Source of the DNA: an uncultured Ruminococcus sp.
Lineage (GTDB): Bacteria > Bacillota > Clostridia > Oscillospirales > Acutalibacteraceae
NCBI GenBank assembly: GCA_902765855.1
Contig: CACXBF010000001.1
Location: 62,001-126,000, forward strand
DNA length: 64,000 bases
Direction: 5' to 3'
Each line of letters starts with the position of its first letter. The stretch's first letter is position 1. This document shows positions 35,559 through 44,231 of the stretch, piece by piece. The notes under the pieces are model-generated. The model had not been told where the DNA came from. It saw nothing but the letters and a program-made list of their open reading frames with translations, and ran no database searches. Position numbers and translations under genes: made by a program.

Positions 35559-36056
35559 ATGGAAAATAAGATTATTACACACCCTTTAAAACCGATTTTT
35601 GATGAAAATTCGGCTGTTTTGATTCTTGGCACAATGCCTTCGCCGAAATCAAGAGAAAATAATTTTTATTACGGACATCCACAGAATAGATTTTGGCAAG
35701 TTTTATCAGCTATTTTTGGTGAAAAACTTCCTGAAAATAATAAAGAGCGAACTGAACTTTTATTAAAGCACAGAATCGCTCTTTGGGATGTTTTGGCGTC
35801 TTGCGAAATCAAAGGTGCAGAGGATAGCTCAATTAAGAATCCTGTACCAAATGATTTATCGTCTATTCTCGAAAACTGTAATATAAAGGCTATTTTCACA
35901 ACAGGAAAAAAAGCTTTTTCGATTTATCAGAAGTTATGTGAGCCGAAAACTAAAATTTCAGCTATCTCTTTGCCATCAACAAGTCCGGCTAATTGTCGGT
36001 TTACACTTGAAAGACTTGTTGAAGAATATAGTGTTATTAAGGATTTCTTGGGTTAA
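35559..36056 (+). CDS. DNA glycosylase, hypoxanthine/uracil family (family 6-like)
   Basis: 165 residues. LILGTMPSPKSRENNFYYGHP followed by NRFWQVL is the signature of small UDG-superfamily enzymes that act mainly on deoxyinosine (hypoxanthine) in DNA. The second motif region is LPSTSPAN. The length is normal. It removes deaminated adenine and starts base excision. Its stop codon overlaps that of the convergent LRR gene by four bases. One of several repair genes in this window. Confidence 0.85.
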   Translation: MENKIITHPLKPIFDENSAVLILGTMPSPKSRENNFYYGHPQNRFWQVLSAIFGEKLPENNKERTELLLKHRIALWDVLASCEIKGAEDSSIKNPVPNDLSSILENCNIKAIFTTGKKAFSIYQKLCEPKTKISAISLPSTSPANCRFTLERLVEEYSVIKDFLG

Positions 36057-37648
36057 TCTGTAATATAATATATATTTGGAGTTTTATGGAATCTTAGGGT
36101 TTCTTCTGTTTTTGAGCCTTGTCGGCAATAAAAATCGACATCGTTTATGAATGAATCGTAAGACCCTAAAGAACATATAGTATCTGGTAGGTCTATTCGT
36201 TTGATAGGTGTATGATTCCCCAAAATGTTAAAATCAAAGGTTTTGAAGCTTGATAAAAGTGTAAAATGCGTAAGACTCCAACACTCACGAAAAGTATTTG
36301 ATTTTATACTTTGTACATATTTTGGAATAGTGATTTGTGTTAGACTTTGGCAATATTCAAATGCTCCCTCTCCTATTGTTAAAAGACCATCGGGAAGATT
36401 TATAGATTGTAAATTCTCGCAACTTCCAAAGGCAGTGTCACCGATTTCTGTTACACTACTTGGAATATCTATGTTTTTTAAGTTATCGCAGCTTTCAAAA
36501 GCATCTTCTCCGATGCTTTTTATGCTTTTGGGCAATTTAATACTTGCCAAATCTTTACAATTACAAAAGGCACTATTTTCAATCATACTAGGACCTTCCA
36601 AAAGAACCAATTCGTAGCCGTCTTTTGTGACGCTATATTCATAATCTCCACCCCATAGAAATTTTAATGAAAATTCTGTATATTCACCTGTGGCAGGGTC
36701 TTGGTATCTATCGTGCAGAACCCTTTCCTTTCCTGATTCGTATACTTGTGGAGAAGAACTATCGGATGAAATATTGCCAATTATGTTTGGTACAAATGAA
36801 AAAATCAGTACGATGATTATTATAATTCCAACAATGATTGCCGCTACGATACCAGCCTTTTTAGTGGTTTCAATATCTAATTCGACAGGTTTCTTTTTTA
36901 AAATATCAAGAGTATGTTTATCAGTATAAAATTCTTCTATATTTTCTTTTTCAATTCTATGCTCTTTGAGATTTAAGGCGTTTGTGCAAGTTTCGACAAG
37001 ACTTGGTGGGGGATTTTTCTTATGGCTTAGCTGCTCGGCACGCCGGAAAATCATAGGCAAAAATGAAGGTGTAGGATAACTTTTTTCACCTGTTTCTTTT
37101 TCCATTTGTAGCTCTATATCGCTATTTGCCTGGCAGATTATGTGTTTAATACAAGCTAAGGGGATACCCATATACTTTGCCATACGTTCTAATGGCACAT
37201 CTCTATAGTATGATAATGTTAAACATAATCTTGCACTATCTGGTAATCGCTTAAAAATGCCAATGATTTTAGAAGTAAATTCAGGTTTAGCATATTCACT
37301 GACAACATCGAGTGGAATTTTATCATAGTTTTCCATTTGTTCATCAAATTTATTTGCTAAATCTTCTTTATTGTCAAATATAGGTGCATCACTATATGAT
37401 GTAAGAATAATCACACTTTGTTTAATGATTATCCTATCTAAAAGCTCATTTGTTTGTTCATCGTCTTTTGGCAATGGAATTGACATATAGATTTTATTGT
37501 AAATTGAAAAGTATAGCTTATTAGCTAATTCAGAGTTTGGGCATATAAGATTAGCTAAAAAGAAAATAGCGTTATTAGTTTTGTTATATATATCCTCAAA
37601 TTCAAGCATTTCTGAAGTCATAAAATTATTATTGGGAGTTTGTTTCAT
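36053..37648 (-). CDS. Sigma-like domain, membrane segment and BspA-type LRR fusion
   Basis: 531 residues. The N-terminal 250 residues are cytoplasmic and helical; residues 133-175 (KRLPDSARLCLTLSYYRD, then PLERMAKYMGIPLACIKHI) read like region 4 of an ECF sigma factor, the -35 recognition helix-turn-helix. A membrane segment lies at 265-290. Outside, after a beta-rich stretch, four or five BspA-type (LRR_5) repeats occupy about 347-465, with units such as IGEDAFESCDNLKNIDIP. So a DNA-binding-like domain is joined through the membrane to a binding domain. No anti-sigma gene is adjacent. It may be a one-piece sensor, or the sigma-like part may serve another purpose. Regulated from a good promoter at 37686-37714. 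Confidence 0.75.
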   Translation of the reverse strand: MKQTPNNNFMTSEMLEFEDIYNKTNNAIFFLANLICPNSELANKLYFSIYNKIYMSIPLPKDDEQTNELLDRIIIKQSVIILTSYSDAPIFDNKEDLANKFDEQMENYDKIPLDVVSEYAKPEFTSKIIGIFKRLPDSARLCLTLSYYRDVPLERMAKYMGIPLACIKHIICQANSDIELQMEKETGEKSYPTPSFLPMIFRRAEQLSHKKNPPPSLVETCTNALNLKEHRIEKENIEEFYTDKHTLDILKKKPVELDIETTKKAGIVAAIIVGIIIIIVLIFSFVPNIIGNISSDSSSPQVYESGKERVLHDRYQDPATGEYTEFSLKFLWGGDYEYSVTKDGYELVLLEGPSMIENSAFCNCKDLASIKLPKSIKSIGEDAFESCDNLKNIDIPSSVTEIGDTAFGSCENLQSINLPDGLLTIGEGAFEYCQSLTQITIPKYVQSIKSNTFRECWSLTHFTLLSSFKTFDFNILGNHTPIKRIDLPDTICSLGSYDSFINDVDFYCRQGSKTEETLRFHKTPNIYYITD

Positions 37649-37685
37649 ATAAAAACACTACTTTCACATATTTTAATTAATTTTA

Positions 37686-37714
37686 ATTATATCATACTAA
37701 ATAAAGCTATACAA
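37686..37714 (-). promoter_or_regulatory. Promoter of the sigma-like LRR gene
   Basis: TTGTAT, 17-base spacer, TATAAT on the minus strand, about 30 bases before the start codon. Confidence 0.65.
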
Positions 37715-37786
37715 CTGATATATTATAAAATTTTAGATTATATAGGTAAGGACTTTTGAATGTTATGTAAATGGTCTATATTTTAC

Positions 37787-37816
37787 TTGATATTGTGTGT
37801 GAGTGTATGGTAAAAT
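37787..37816 (+). promoter_or_regulatory. Promoter of exoA
   Basis: TTGATA, 18-base spacer, TAAAAT. A hairpin (GTTAGAAGAA...TTTTTCTAAG) lies between it and the gene. Confidence 0.6.
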
Positions 37817-37910
37817 GAAATAATAATCGAAAATAATTAAAAACACTTATCTCGTTAGAAGAATTTTATATATTTTTCTAAGTGAAACTATCAAACGATG
37901 GGAGCAAAAT

Positions 37911-38669
37911 ATGAAATTTTTATCATGGAATGTAAATGGTATAAGGGCTTGTCTTGGCAAGGGTTTTATTGATTCGGTTCTTGCTGAGAATCCAGATTTT
38001 ATATGTATACAGGAAACTAAAATGCAGTTAGGACAGGCTACTATTGAGCTTGATGGCTATGAGCAATTTTGGTGCAGTGCTGAGAAAAAAGGCTATTCGG
38101 GAACAGCAATATTTGCGAAACATAAGCCTCTTTCTGTAACATATAACGGTATGGATATAGAGGAACATTCCCACGAGGGTAGAATGATAACCCTTGAATA
38201 TGAAAATTTTTACCTTATAAATGCATATGTGCCAAATTCACAAGACGGCTTGAAACGAATTGATTACCGTATGCGTTGGGAAGACGATTTGCGTAAGTAT
38301 CTTATTGAACTTGATAAGAAAAAGCCTGTCATTCTCTGTGGTGATATGAATGTCGCACATAACGAAATAGACCTTAAAAATCCTAAGACAAATCGTGGAA
38401 ATGCCGGTTTTTCTGATGAAGAACGAGAAAAAATCGGTGAGCTTCTTGGTGCGGGCTTTATAGATACTTTCAGATACTTACACCCCGATGAAACGGGTAT
38501 ATACAGTTGGTGGTCATACAGAGCGAGGGCAAGACAGAATAATGTAGGTTGGCGTATCGATTATTTCATAGTATCAGACCGAATTAAGCAGAATATCACT
38601 TCTGCAAATATTCTGACAGAAGTTCTTGGAAGCGACCACTGCCCCGTTACTTTGGAAATTGATATTTAA
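37911..38669 (+). CDS. exoA: Exodeoxyribonuclease III / AP endonuclease
   Basis: 252 residues. Cuts the backbone 5' of abasic sites and trims 3' blocks. Catalytic residues are in view: WNVNGIRA, ICIQETKMQ (metal-binding Glu), INAYVPNS, CGDMNVAHNEIDL (Asp, Asn), WWSYRARARQNNVGWRIDYF, and SDHCPVTLEI with the final His. The length and motif spacing match ExoA of Bacillus. ATG after GGGAGC. Confidence 0.95.
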   Translation: MKFLSWNVNGIRACLGKGFIDSVLAENPDFICIQETKMQLGQATIELDGYEQFWCSAEKKGYSGTAIFAKHKPLSVTYNGMDIEEHSHEGRMITLEYENFYLINAYVPNSQDGLKRIDYRMRWEDDLRKYLIELDKKKPVILCGDMNVAHNEIDLKNPKTNRGNAGFSDEEREKIGELLGAGFIDTFRYLHPDETGIYSWWSYRARARQNNVGWRIDYFIVSDRIKQNITSANILTEVLGSDHCPVTLEIDI

Positions 38670-38673
38670 CGGA

Positions 38674-38766
38674 ATGCCGGAAAGGCGATATGATTTTTAT
38701 TTGTCGAAAAACGGAATTTGGCTGACAAAAGAAGTACCTATTGAATATTTAGAAAAGCAGAAATAG
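38674..38766 (+). pseudogene. Relic of RNA 2'-phosphotransferase (kptA), C-terminal fragment
   Basis: Thirty codons ending YDFYLSKNGIWLTKEVP..EYL match the closing segment of KptA/Tpt1 proteins, which transfer the tRNA 2'-splice-junction phosphate to NAD+. The rest of the gene (about 150 codons) is missing; exoA stops four bases upstream. An ATG opens the fragment but without a ribosome site, so it is probably not expressed. Confidence 0.6.
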
Positions 38767-38782
38767 TTGAAACGGAGGGCAT

Positions 38783-39622
38783 ATGTCTAAATCTATATTC
38801 AGAGTTGCAATATTACAGGAATGTGCTGCTGTAGGAGATTTTGAGAAAAATACAACGAGAATCATTCAAGAAATGGAGCAGGCAAAGGACAATCAAGCAG
38901 ATATATTATTGTTGCCGGAGTGCTTTATTACGGGTTATTCTATGCCTATATTAAATTCAGAAGTCATTGACGAAGATAGTATACATATAAAAAGAATACG
39001 TGACAAAGCAATGGAGCTTAAAATCGGAGTAGTTGCAACGGCATTTTTTAAGGGAAATGAAAAAGCGCGAAATACAGCCCTTGTTATTGACAAACAGGGA
39101 AAAATCATTATGAGATATGATAAGGTTCATACCTGCGATTTTGCAGACGAAAGATGTCTTGAAAGCGGGGAAGAATTTAATGTATGCGAATTTGACGGGG
39201 TTAAAATAGGCATTATGATATGTTATGACAGAGAATATCCTGAAAGTGCAAGGATTTTAATGCTAAAAGGAGCAGAACTGATACTTGTTCCAAATGACTG
39301 CGCTTCAATGCTTCCTCGCCTTAAAGCACTTTATACAAGAGCATATGAAAATATGGTAGGAATTGTAATGTCAAATCCGCCCGGGGATAATTGCGGAAAT
39401 TCGTGCGCGTATTCTCCGATATGTTGGGACGAAAATGGAATGTGCGTTGACAACACAATACTTTTGGCAGATGATAAAACAAGCAGTTTGTATTTTGCGG
39501 ATTTTGATATTGAAAAGCTAAGAGAATACCGAAACCGAGAAATGCTTGGAAATACATTCAGAAAAGTTAAGGCATATGGAAAACTGTTGGATACGGATAT
39601 TTCAGAACCTTTCATAAGATAA
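38783..39622 (+). CDS. Carbon-nitrogen hydrolase (nitrilase superfamily)
   Basis: 279 residues, normal length. The catalytic triad is visible: Glu in LLLPECFITGY, Lys in RYDKVH, Cys in ICYDREYPE. Such enzymes hydrolyse amides or carbamoyl groups (for example omega-amidase, N-carbamoylputrescine amidase). The stretch around the Cys does not decide between them. ATG preceded by GGAGG. Likely cytoplasmic and monocistronic. Confidence 0.85.
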   Translation: MSKSIFRVAILQECAAVGDFEKNTTRIIQEMEQAKDNQADILLLPECFITGYSMPILNSEVIDEDSIHIKRIRDKAMELKIGVVATAFFKGNEKARNTALVIDKQGKIIMRYDKVHTCDFADERCLESGEEFNVCEFDGVKIGIMICYDREYPESARILMLKGAELILVPNDCASMLPRLKALYTRAYENMVGIVMSNPPGDNCGNSCAYSPICWDENGMCVDNTILLADDKTSSLYFADFDIEKLREYRNREMLGNTFRKVKAYGKLLDTDISEPFIR

Positions 39623-39844
39623 TAAGCGATTGTTTTATATTAATTAATGAGTTTTTTAAAATAGTTTTTTTAATTTTAATATTTGTTTGATATAATGCAG
39701 AAAAATGCATTCTCATGTCTTTTCCGGATGATACCTATAGGATATAACAACAAAAAATTTTTAGGCTTTTAAAGGGACTTTTTAAAAATTTCTTTGGTTA
39801 AGGCGCAGGGCATTTTGCTGATAAAGCTAAGGAGCGTATTATAT

Positions 39845-40786
39845 ATGATTGAAGTAAAAAATCTGGTTAAAAATTATGGGAGGCAGACGGCTCTTGACGG
39901 AGTTACTTTCTCGGTTAAGGACGGCGAAATTTTAGGCTTTCTCGGACCGAACGGCGCAGGAAAATCTACTACTATGAATATAATTACAGGCTACATATCC
40001 GCAACAGACGGAACAGTTCTTATTGATGGTATTGATATTCTTGAAGAACCGCAGAAGGCTAAATCTAAGATTGGATATTTGCCGGAGATTCCGCCTGTTT
40101 ATGGCGATATGACGGTTGAAAGCTATCTTAAATTTATGTTCGATATAAAAAAATTAACCTTGCCAAAGAAAGAACATATCTTAGAGGTTTCTAAGCTTGT
40201 TGGCGTTGATAAGGTTAGCGACAGACTTATTAAGCATCTTTCTAAAGGTTATCGTCAGCGTGTTGGTTTTGCTCAGGCTTTATTGGGAAATCCACCTGTG
40301 CTGATACTTGATGAACCGACTGTTGGTCTTGACCCGAATCAGATTATCGAAATGAGAAACCTTATTCGCAAGCTTGGCAAAAAGCATACAATTATTTTGT
40401 CATCTCATGTTTTATCGGAGGTTCAGGCAACCTGCGATAGAATTGTCGTTATTAACAAAGGCAAGATAGTTGCTGACGATATGAAAGACTCTATGACCTC
40501 GAGAGCGGCTGATAACAAGATTGTAGCCGTTATTGAAGGCAGAGAACAGGGGGTTATTTCTGCCATACGCAATGTTTCGGGCGTATTGAATGTCAGAAAA
40601 ACCGGTGAGCCAGAGCGTGGCTGTGGAGAATATATGATAGAATGTAAAGAGGGAGTAGACATTCGCAGAGCATTATTTAAAACTATGGCAACACAATCGA
40701 TGCCGATCCTTATGCTTCATAGAGACGAGTATTCACTGGAAGATATATTTATCAAGCTTACGCAGGGCGAGGGAGGAGATAAATAA
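39845..40786 (+). CDS. Gld-type ABC transporter ATP-binding protein
   Basis: 313 residues from the ATG at 39845 (AAGGAG upstream); an in-frame earlier start exists but lacks a ribosome site. Walker A GPNGAGKST, signature LSKGYRQRVG, Walker B VLILDEPTVGLD, and a C-terminal extension of about 90 residues typical of the GldA/NosF branch. Overlaps the permease gene by one base. With the next two genes it forms a GldA-GldF-GldG-like exporter set. A TATAAT at 39691-39696 with weak -35 may be its promoter. Confidence 0.85.
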   Translation: MIEVKNLVKNYGRQTALDGVTFSVKDGEILGFLGPNGAGKSTTMNIITGYISATDGTVLIDGIDILEEPQKAKSKIGYLPEIPPVYGDMTVESYLKFMFDIKKLTLPKKEHILEVSKLVGVDKVSDRLIKHLSKGYRQRVGFAQALLGNPPVLILDEPTVGLDPNQIIEMRNLIRKLGKKHTIILSSHVLSEVQATCDRIVVINKGKIVADDMKDSMTSRAADNKIVAVIEGREQGVISAIRNVSGVLNVRKTGEPERGCGEYMIECKEGVDIRRALFKTMATQSMPILMLHRDEYSLEDIFIKLTQGEGGDK

Positions 40787-41490
40787 TGGGAGCAATATTC
40801 AAAAGGGATTTTACCTCGTATTTTAATTCCGCAATAGGCTACATAACTATGGCTGTATTTTTCTTTTTCAGCGGATTATATTTCTATACGACTTGCTTAT
40901 ATACAAAGACATCTGATATGTATTATGTTTTTCAATCTATGTTTTTGGTTATAATGTTTGTTATACCGCTTTTCACAATGAAGCTTTTCAGTGAGGAAAG
41001 AAAGCAGAAAACCGACCAAGCCTTGCTTACTTCGCCGATAAGCATAACAAGAATAGTTATAGGCAAATATCTTTCTGCAATAGCAATGTTTGCAATATGC
41101 TTATTGATATTTATTGTTTTTGAGATAATTCTTGCTTTTATAGCAACGCCTTCGGTAGGAGTTATATTCGGAAATATTCTCGGACTTCTTCTTCTCGGAA
41201 GTTCACTTATATCAATCGGTATATTTGTTTCATCTCTCACAGAAAGCCAAGCTGTTGCGGCGCTTGTTACCTTTGCGATTGAGTTTGTCATAAATATTCT
41301 AGATTCCTTTGCTTCAACAGTTTCAAACGATTTCCTCAAAAATCTACTTCTTGCGTTCTCATTCCGAACAAGATATAACAATTTTGCACTTGGTCTTATC
41401 AATTTTGCAGATGTGATATTCTATCTGAGCGTTACGGCATTATTCCTGTTCCTGACAATAAGAGTCATTGACAAACGCCGTTGGAGCTGA
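40786..41490 (+). CDS. Gld-type ABC transporter permease (ABC-2 family)
   Basis: 234 residues with six membrane segments; the N-terminal RDFTSYFNSAIGYITMAVFF and LFSEERKQKTDQALLTSPIS are the usual GldF/ABC-2 motifs. It would form the membrane channel for the ATPase encoded just upstream, whose stop codon overlaps this ATG. Confidence 0.85.
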   Translation: MGAIFKRDFTSYFNSAIGYITMAVFFFFSGLYFYTTCLYTKTSDMYYVFQSMFLVIMFVIPLFTMKLFSEERKQKTDQALLTSPISITRIVIGKYLSAIAMFAICLLIFIVFEIILAFIATPSVGVIFGNILGLLLLGSSLISIGIFVSSLTESQAVAALVTFAIEFVINILDSFASTVSNDFLKNLLLAFSFRTRYNNFALGLINFADVIFYLSVTALFLFLTIRVIDKRRWS

Positions 41491-41528
41491 TTGAATCCGT
41501 ACAAAACTCAGAAAGGTGATGAATATTT

Positions 41529-43187
41529 ATGAACAATGATGAAAATAAAAAAGAACTTTCTGCCGAAGAAGAAGTTATCGAGGCAGAAAATTCTGAAACA
41601 GAAGAAATTGAAATAAATAGCGAGTTTAACGAGAAGGCTACGACCGATAAGGCAGATAGTGATGAAAAAAAGCCAAAGAAGAAAAAATCTTCAAAGGATA
41701 AAAAGATTAAATCCCCGAAAGCACCAAGACAAAAGATGTCTAAGGCGAGATTTAATCATACTATTGGTGCATTGGTGATAACCGCAGTTGTACTTGTTGT
41801 GACTATTTTGCTGAATGTTGTTGTTTCGCTTATGTCGGATAAGTTGCCGGGAATGAGTATAGACCTTACAAGCACAGGTGCATTTGAGCTTTCGGAAACT
41901 TCAATAAAGCTTGCACAGAATGTCAAGAAAGATTTGAAGATTACTTTCCTTGACGATAAGCAATCTTATCGCTCAAAGGCAAGCTCGAATACATATTATG
42001 CACAGGTTATGGCTATTGCTGAGGAATATGGCAAATATAACAGTAAGATTTCTGCGGAATATGTCAGCATCGTAGATAATCCGAATCTTGAAAATAAGTA
42101 TCCACAAGAAACTCTTAGTGCAGATAATATTGTTATTTCTTGTGGAGATAAGTATCGTGTACTCGACCAGTACGATATTTTTAATGTTAAGAGCTATTAC
42201 AGTACATACAGCTACATTGCCTCATCAAAGGCTGAGGAGGCTTTTGACGGCGCTATTCTTGCTGTAACAAGTACAGAAAGCACAAAGCTTGCGATTGTTG
42301 AAGATAATTCAACAGAGGATTTCACATACTTTAAGAATGTTCTTGAGCAGAATAACTATGAGCTTGTCAGCGTAAAGCTTGAACAAGAGGATATCCCGAA
42401 AGACGCTAAGATGCTTATAGTTCTTACACCTGAAAAGGATTTCTCAAAGACAGCTGCAAAGAAAATCCGCACATACCTTGAGAATAGCAAAGAATATGGC
42501 AAGAATATGCTATATATTCCAAGCTCAAAGACTTATAAAACGCCAAATCTTGATGAGGTTCTTTCAGATTGGGGAATTACAGTTGGTGACGGACTTGCAT
42601 ATGAGCTTGAGAGCAGTTCGGTATATGGTAAAAATATGTATGACGGAATACTTTGCTATATGGGAAGCAATGCATTTACTTCAAAATTTGACGATAATTC
42701 CGCACCTGTTATTTCTTCATATGCAAGACCTGTTGTGCTTGATGCTGATATGGAAACACAATCCTTGCTTCAATATTCTTCAAAATCGGGAGTTTGTCCA
42801 AGTGACGCAGATGATTCCTATGACTTTACAGGTAATGCAAAGGGAAATATAGTTACTGCCGGTTATGGTATAAACGGAGTTTTTGCCGATGACAAAAAGA
42901 GTAGTGATAAGCTTTCAACAATCTTTGTATTTGGTTCATCAACAATGTTTGAAAAGACAATTCTTGCTTCAACATATAGCGACCAGAAATATATACTTAC
43001 TATGTTGGGCGAGGCTTGTGGCAGAGTAGATCAAGAGATAGCGGTTGAGGCAAAAGAGCTTACACAATATGATGTTCAGATAGATAATAGTTTGGCATCG
43101 GTTATTGGTTTGGTTTGCTATGTTGGTTTGCCGATAGCGGTTATATGCGCAGGTTTGATAGTATTTGTAAAGAGAAGAAATAAATAA
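41529..43187 (+). CDS. Gld-type auxiliary protein (GldG-like, ABC_transp_aux)
   Basis: 552 residues. A charged cytoplasmic N-terminus (about 75 residues, rich in Glu and Lys), one membrane segment at about 78-102, a long extracytoplasmic domain of the GldG/ABC_transp_aux type, and a second membrane segment near the C-terminus (about 525-545), ending in a basic RRNK tail. In Bacteroidetes GldA/F/G support gliding; in Firmicutes similar triplets are thought to be exporters with unknown substrate. Third gene of the operon, followed by a terminator. Confidence 0.8.
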   Translation: MNNDENKKELSAEEEVIEAENSETEEIEINSEFNEKATTDKADSDEKKPKKKKSSKDKKIKSPKAPRQKMSKARFNHTIGALVITAVVLVVTILLNVVVSLMSDKLPGMSIDLTSTGAFELSETSIKLAQNVKKDLKITFLDDKQSYRSKASSNTYYAQVMAIAEEYGKYNSKISAEYVSIVDNPNLENKYPQETLSADNIVISCGDKYRVLDQYDIFNVKSYYSTYSYIASSKAEEAFDGAILAVTSTESTKLAIVEDNSTEDFTYFKNVLEQNNYELVSVKLEQEDIPKDAKMLIVLTPEKDFSKTAAKKIRTYLENSKEYGKNMLYIPSSKTYKTPNLDEVLSDWGITVGDGLAYELESSSVYGKNMYDGILCYMGSNAFTSKFDDNSAPVISSYARPVVLDADMETQSLLQYSSKSGVCPSDADDSYDFTGNAKGNIVTAGYGINGVFADDKKSSDKLSTIFVFGSSTMFEKTILASTYSDQKYILTMLGEACGRVDQEIAVEAKELTQYDVQIDNSLASVIGLVCYVGLPIAVICAGLIVFVKRRNK

Positions 43188-43194
43188 ACTTTCG

Positions 43195-43232
43195 ATTACC
43201 CGAACCGATATGGATCGGGTAATTTTATATTA
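43195..43232 (+). terminator. Intrinsic terminator of the Gld-type ABC operon
   Basis: ATTACCCGA pairs with TCGGGTAAT, followed by TTTATATTATTTG. Confidence 0.8.
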
Positions 43233-43278
43233 TTTGTAAATTTATTACAGAATTGCATAAAAATATAAAAAAGAAATA

Positions 43279-43308
43279 TAGACAAAATAAGGCAAGTGGA
43301 TTTATAAT
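43279..43308 (+). promoter_or_regulatory. Promoter of the hydrolase-acyltransferase-zinc ribbon operon
   Basis: TAGACA, 18-base spacer, TATAAT, about 35 bases before the ATG at 43350. Confidence 0.6.
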
Positions 43309-43349
43309 ATTGTTTAAAAGCAGATTTTAATATATGGGAGAAATTGCTA

Positions 43350-44228
43350 ATGAAAAGCGATTTTATAAAAAATTTTTTGAAAACAGCTCAACCGATAGTT
43401 AATCGAATACCATTGATGAATCAAAGGTCGTATCAAACGACATTTTTCACGCTAAAATCACTGCCTTCTGATGTAATATATGATGAGATAGAGGATTTCC
43501 CATATAAAGCGGAATGGGTAATACCGCCTGAAGAAGACCCTGAAAAGGTGATTTTCTATACGCACGGCGGTGGCTATGGTATGGGAGATTTGGTTTCATC
43601 AAGGGCATTGGTTGCACCAATCGCAAAAAAGACGGGAATACGAGTTTTTTCGTTTGAATATCGTCTTGCTCCGGAATATCCTTTCCCTGCCGCATTTGAC
43701 GACGCAAAGGAAGCTTATGAATATGTTCTCGGGCAAGGATATTCCCCAGGAAATATTATTGCCTTTGGGGAATCGGCAGGCGGAGGCTTAGCGGTTTCTA
43801 ATATTCTTAGGCTTATTGCGGAGGGAAAGGAAACCCCTAAGTGCCTTGTGACTATTTCACCTTGGAGCGACCTGACTGCAACCGGTCAGACATATTTCCT
43901 CAATGAAGATAAAGACCCATTATTGCGTGGGAAATATTTGAAAAGGCTTGCGGATTCATATGTCGGAGATGATTCGCCGCTTAATCCCTATATATCCCCT
44001 GCCTTTGCAAGCTATGATGATAAATTTCCGCCAACACTTATTCAGGCCGGCAGCGACGAGGTTTTGCTTGATGACTCAAAGCTTCTTTATAATGCTATGA
44101 AAGATGGCGGAGTTGATGTTGATATAGAGATTTATCCGAAGATGTGGCACGTCTTTCATATCTGGCAGATTGATGAATCAGATAAGGCAATTACTGCGAT
44201 TGACGAATTTATTAAAAGAAAGGTGTAG
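43350..44228 (+). CDS. Alpha/beta hydrolase, HSL-type esterase
   Basis: 292 residues from the ATG at 43350 (GGGAG upstream). Oxyanion motif THGGGYGMGD at about residue 70, nucleophile GESAGGG at about 140, acid in AGSDEVLLDD at about 234, and catalytic His in WHVFHIW near 265: all members of the hormone-sensitive lipase/acetyl-esterase fold. No signal peptide, so cytoplasmic. Three bases separate it from the acyltransferase-like gene, and the pair plus the zinc-ribbon protein look like one unit, suggesting acyl ester chemistry on a shared substrate (inference). Confidence 0.85.
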   Translation: MKSDFIKNFLKTAQPIVNRIPLMNQRSYQTTFFTLKSLPSDVIYDEIEDFPYKAEWVIPPEEDPEKVIFYTHGGGYGMGDLVSSRALVAPIAKKTGIRVFSFEYRLAPEYPFPAAFDDAKEAYEYVLGQGYSPGNIIAFGESAGGGLAVSNILRLIAEGKETPKCLVTISPWSDLTATGQTYFLNEDKDPLLRGKYLKRLADSYVGDDSPLNPYISPAFASYDDKFPPTLIQAGSDEVLLDDSKLLYNAMKDGGVDVDIEIYPKMWHVFHIWQIDESDKAITAIDEFIKRKV

Positions 44229-44231
44229 CTT

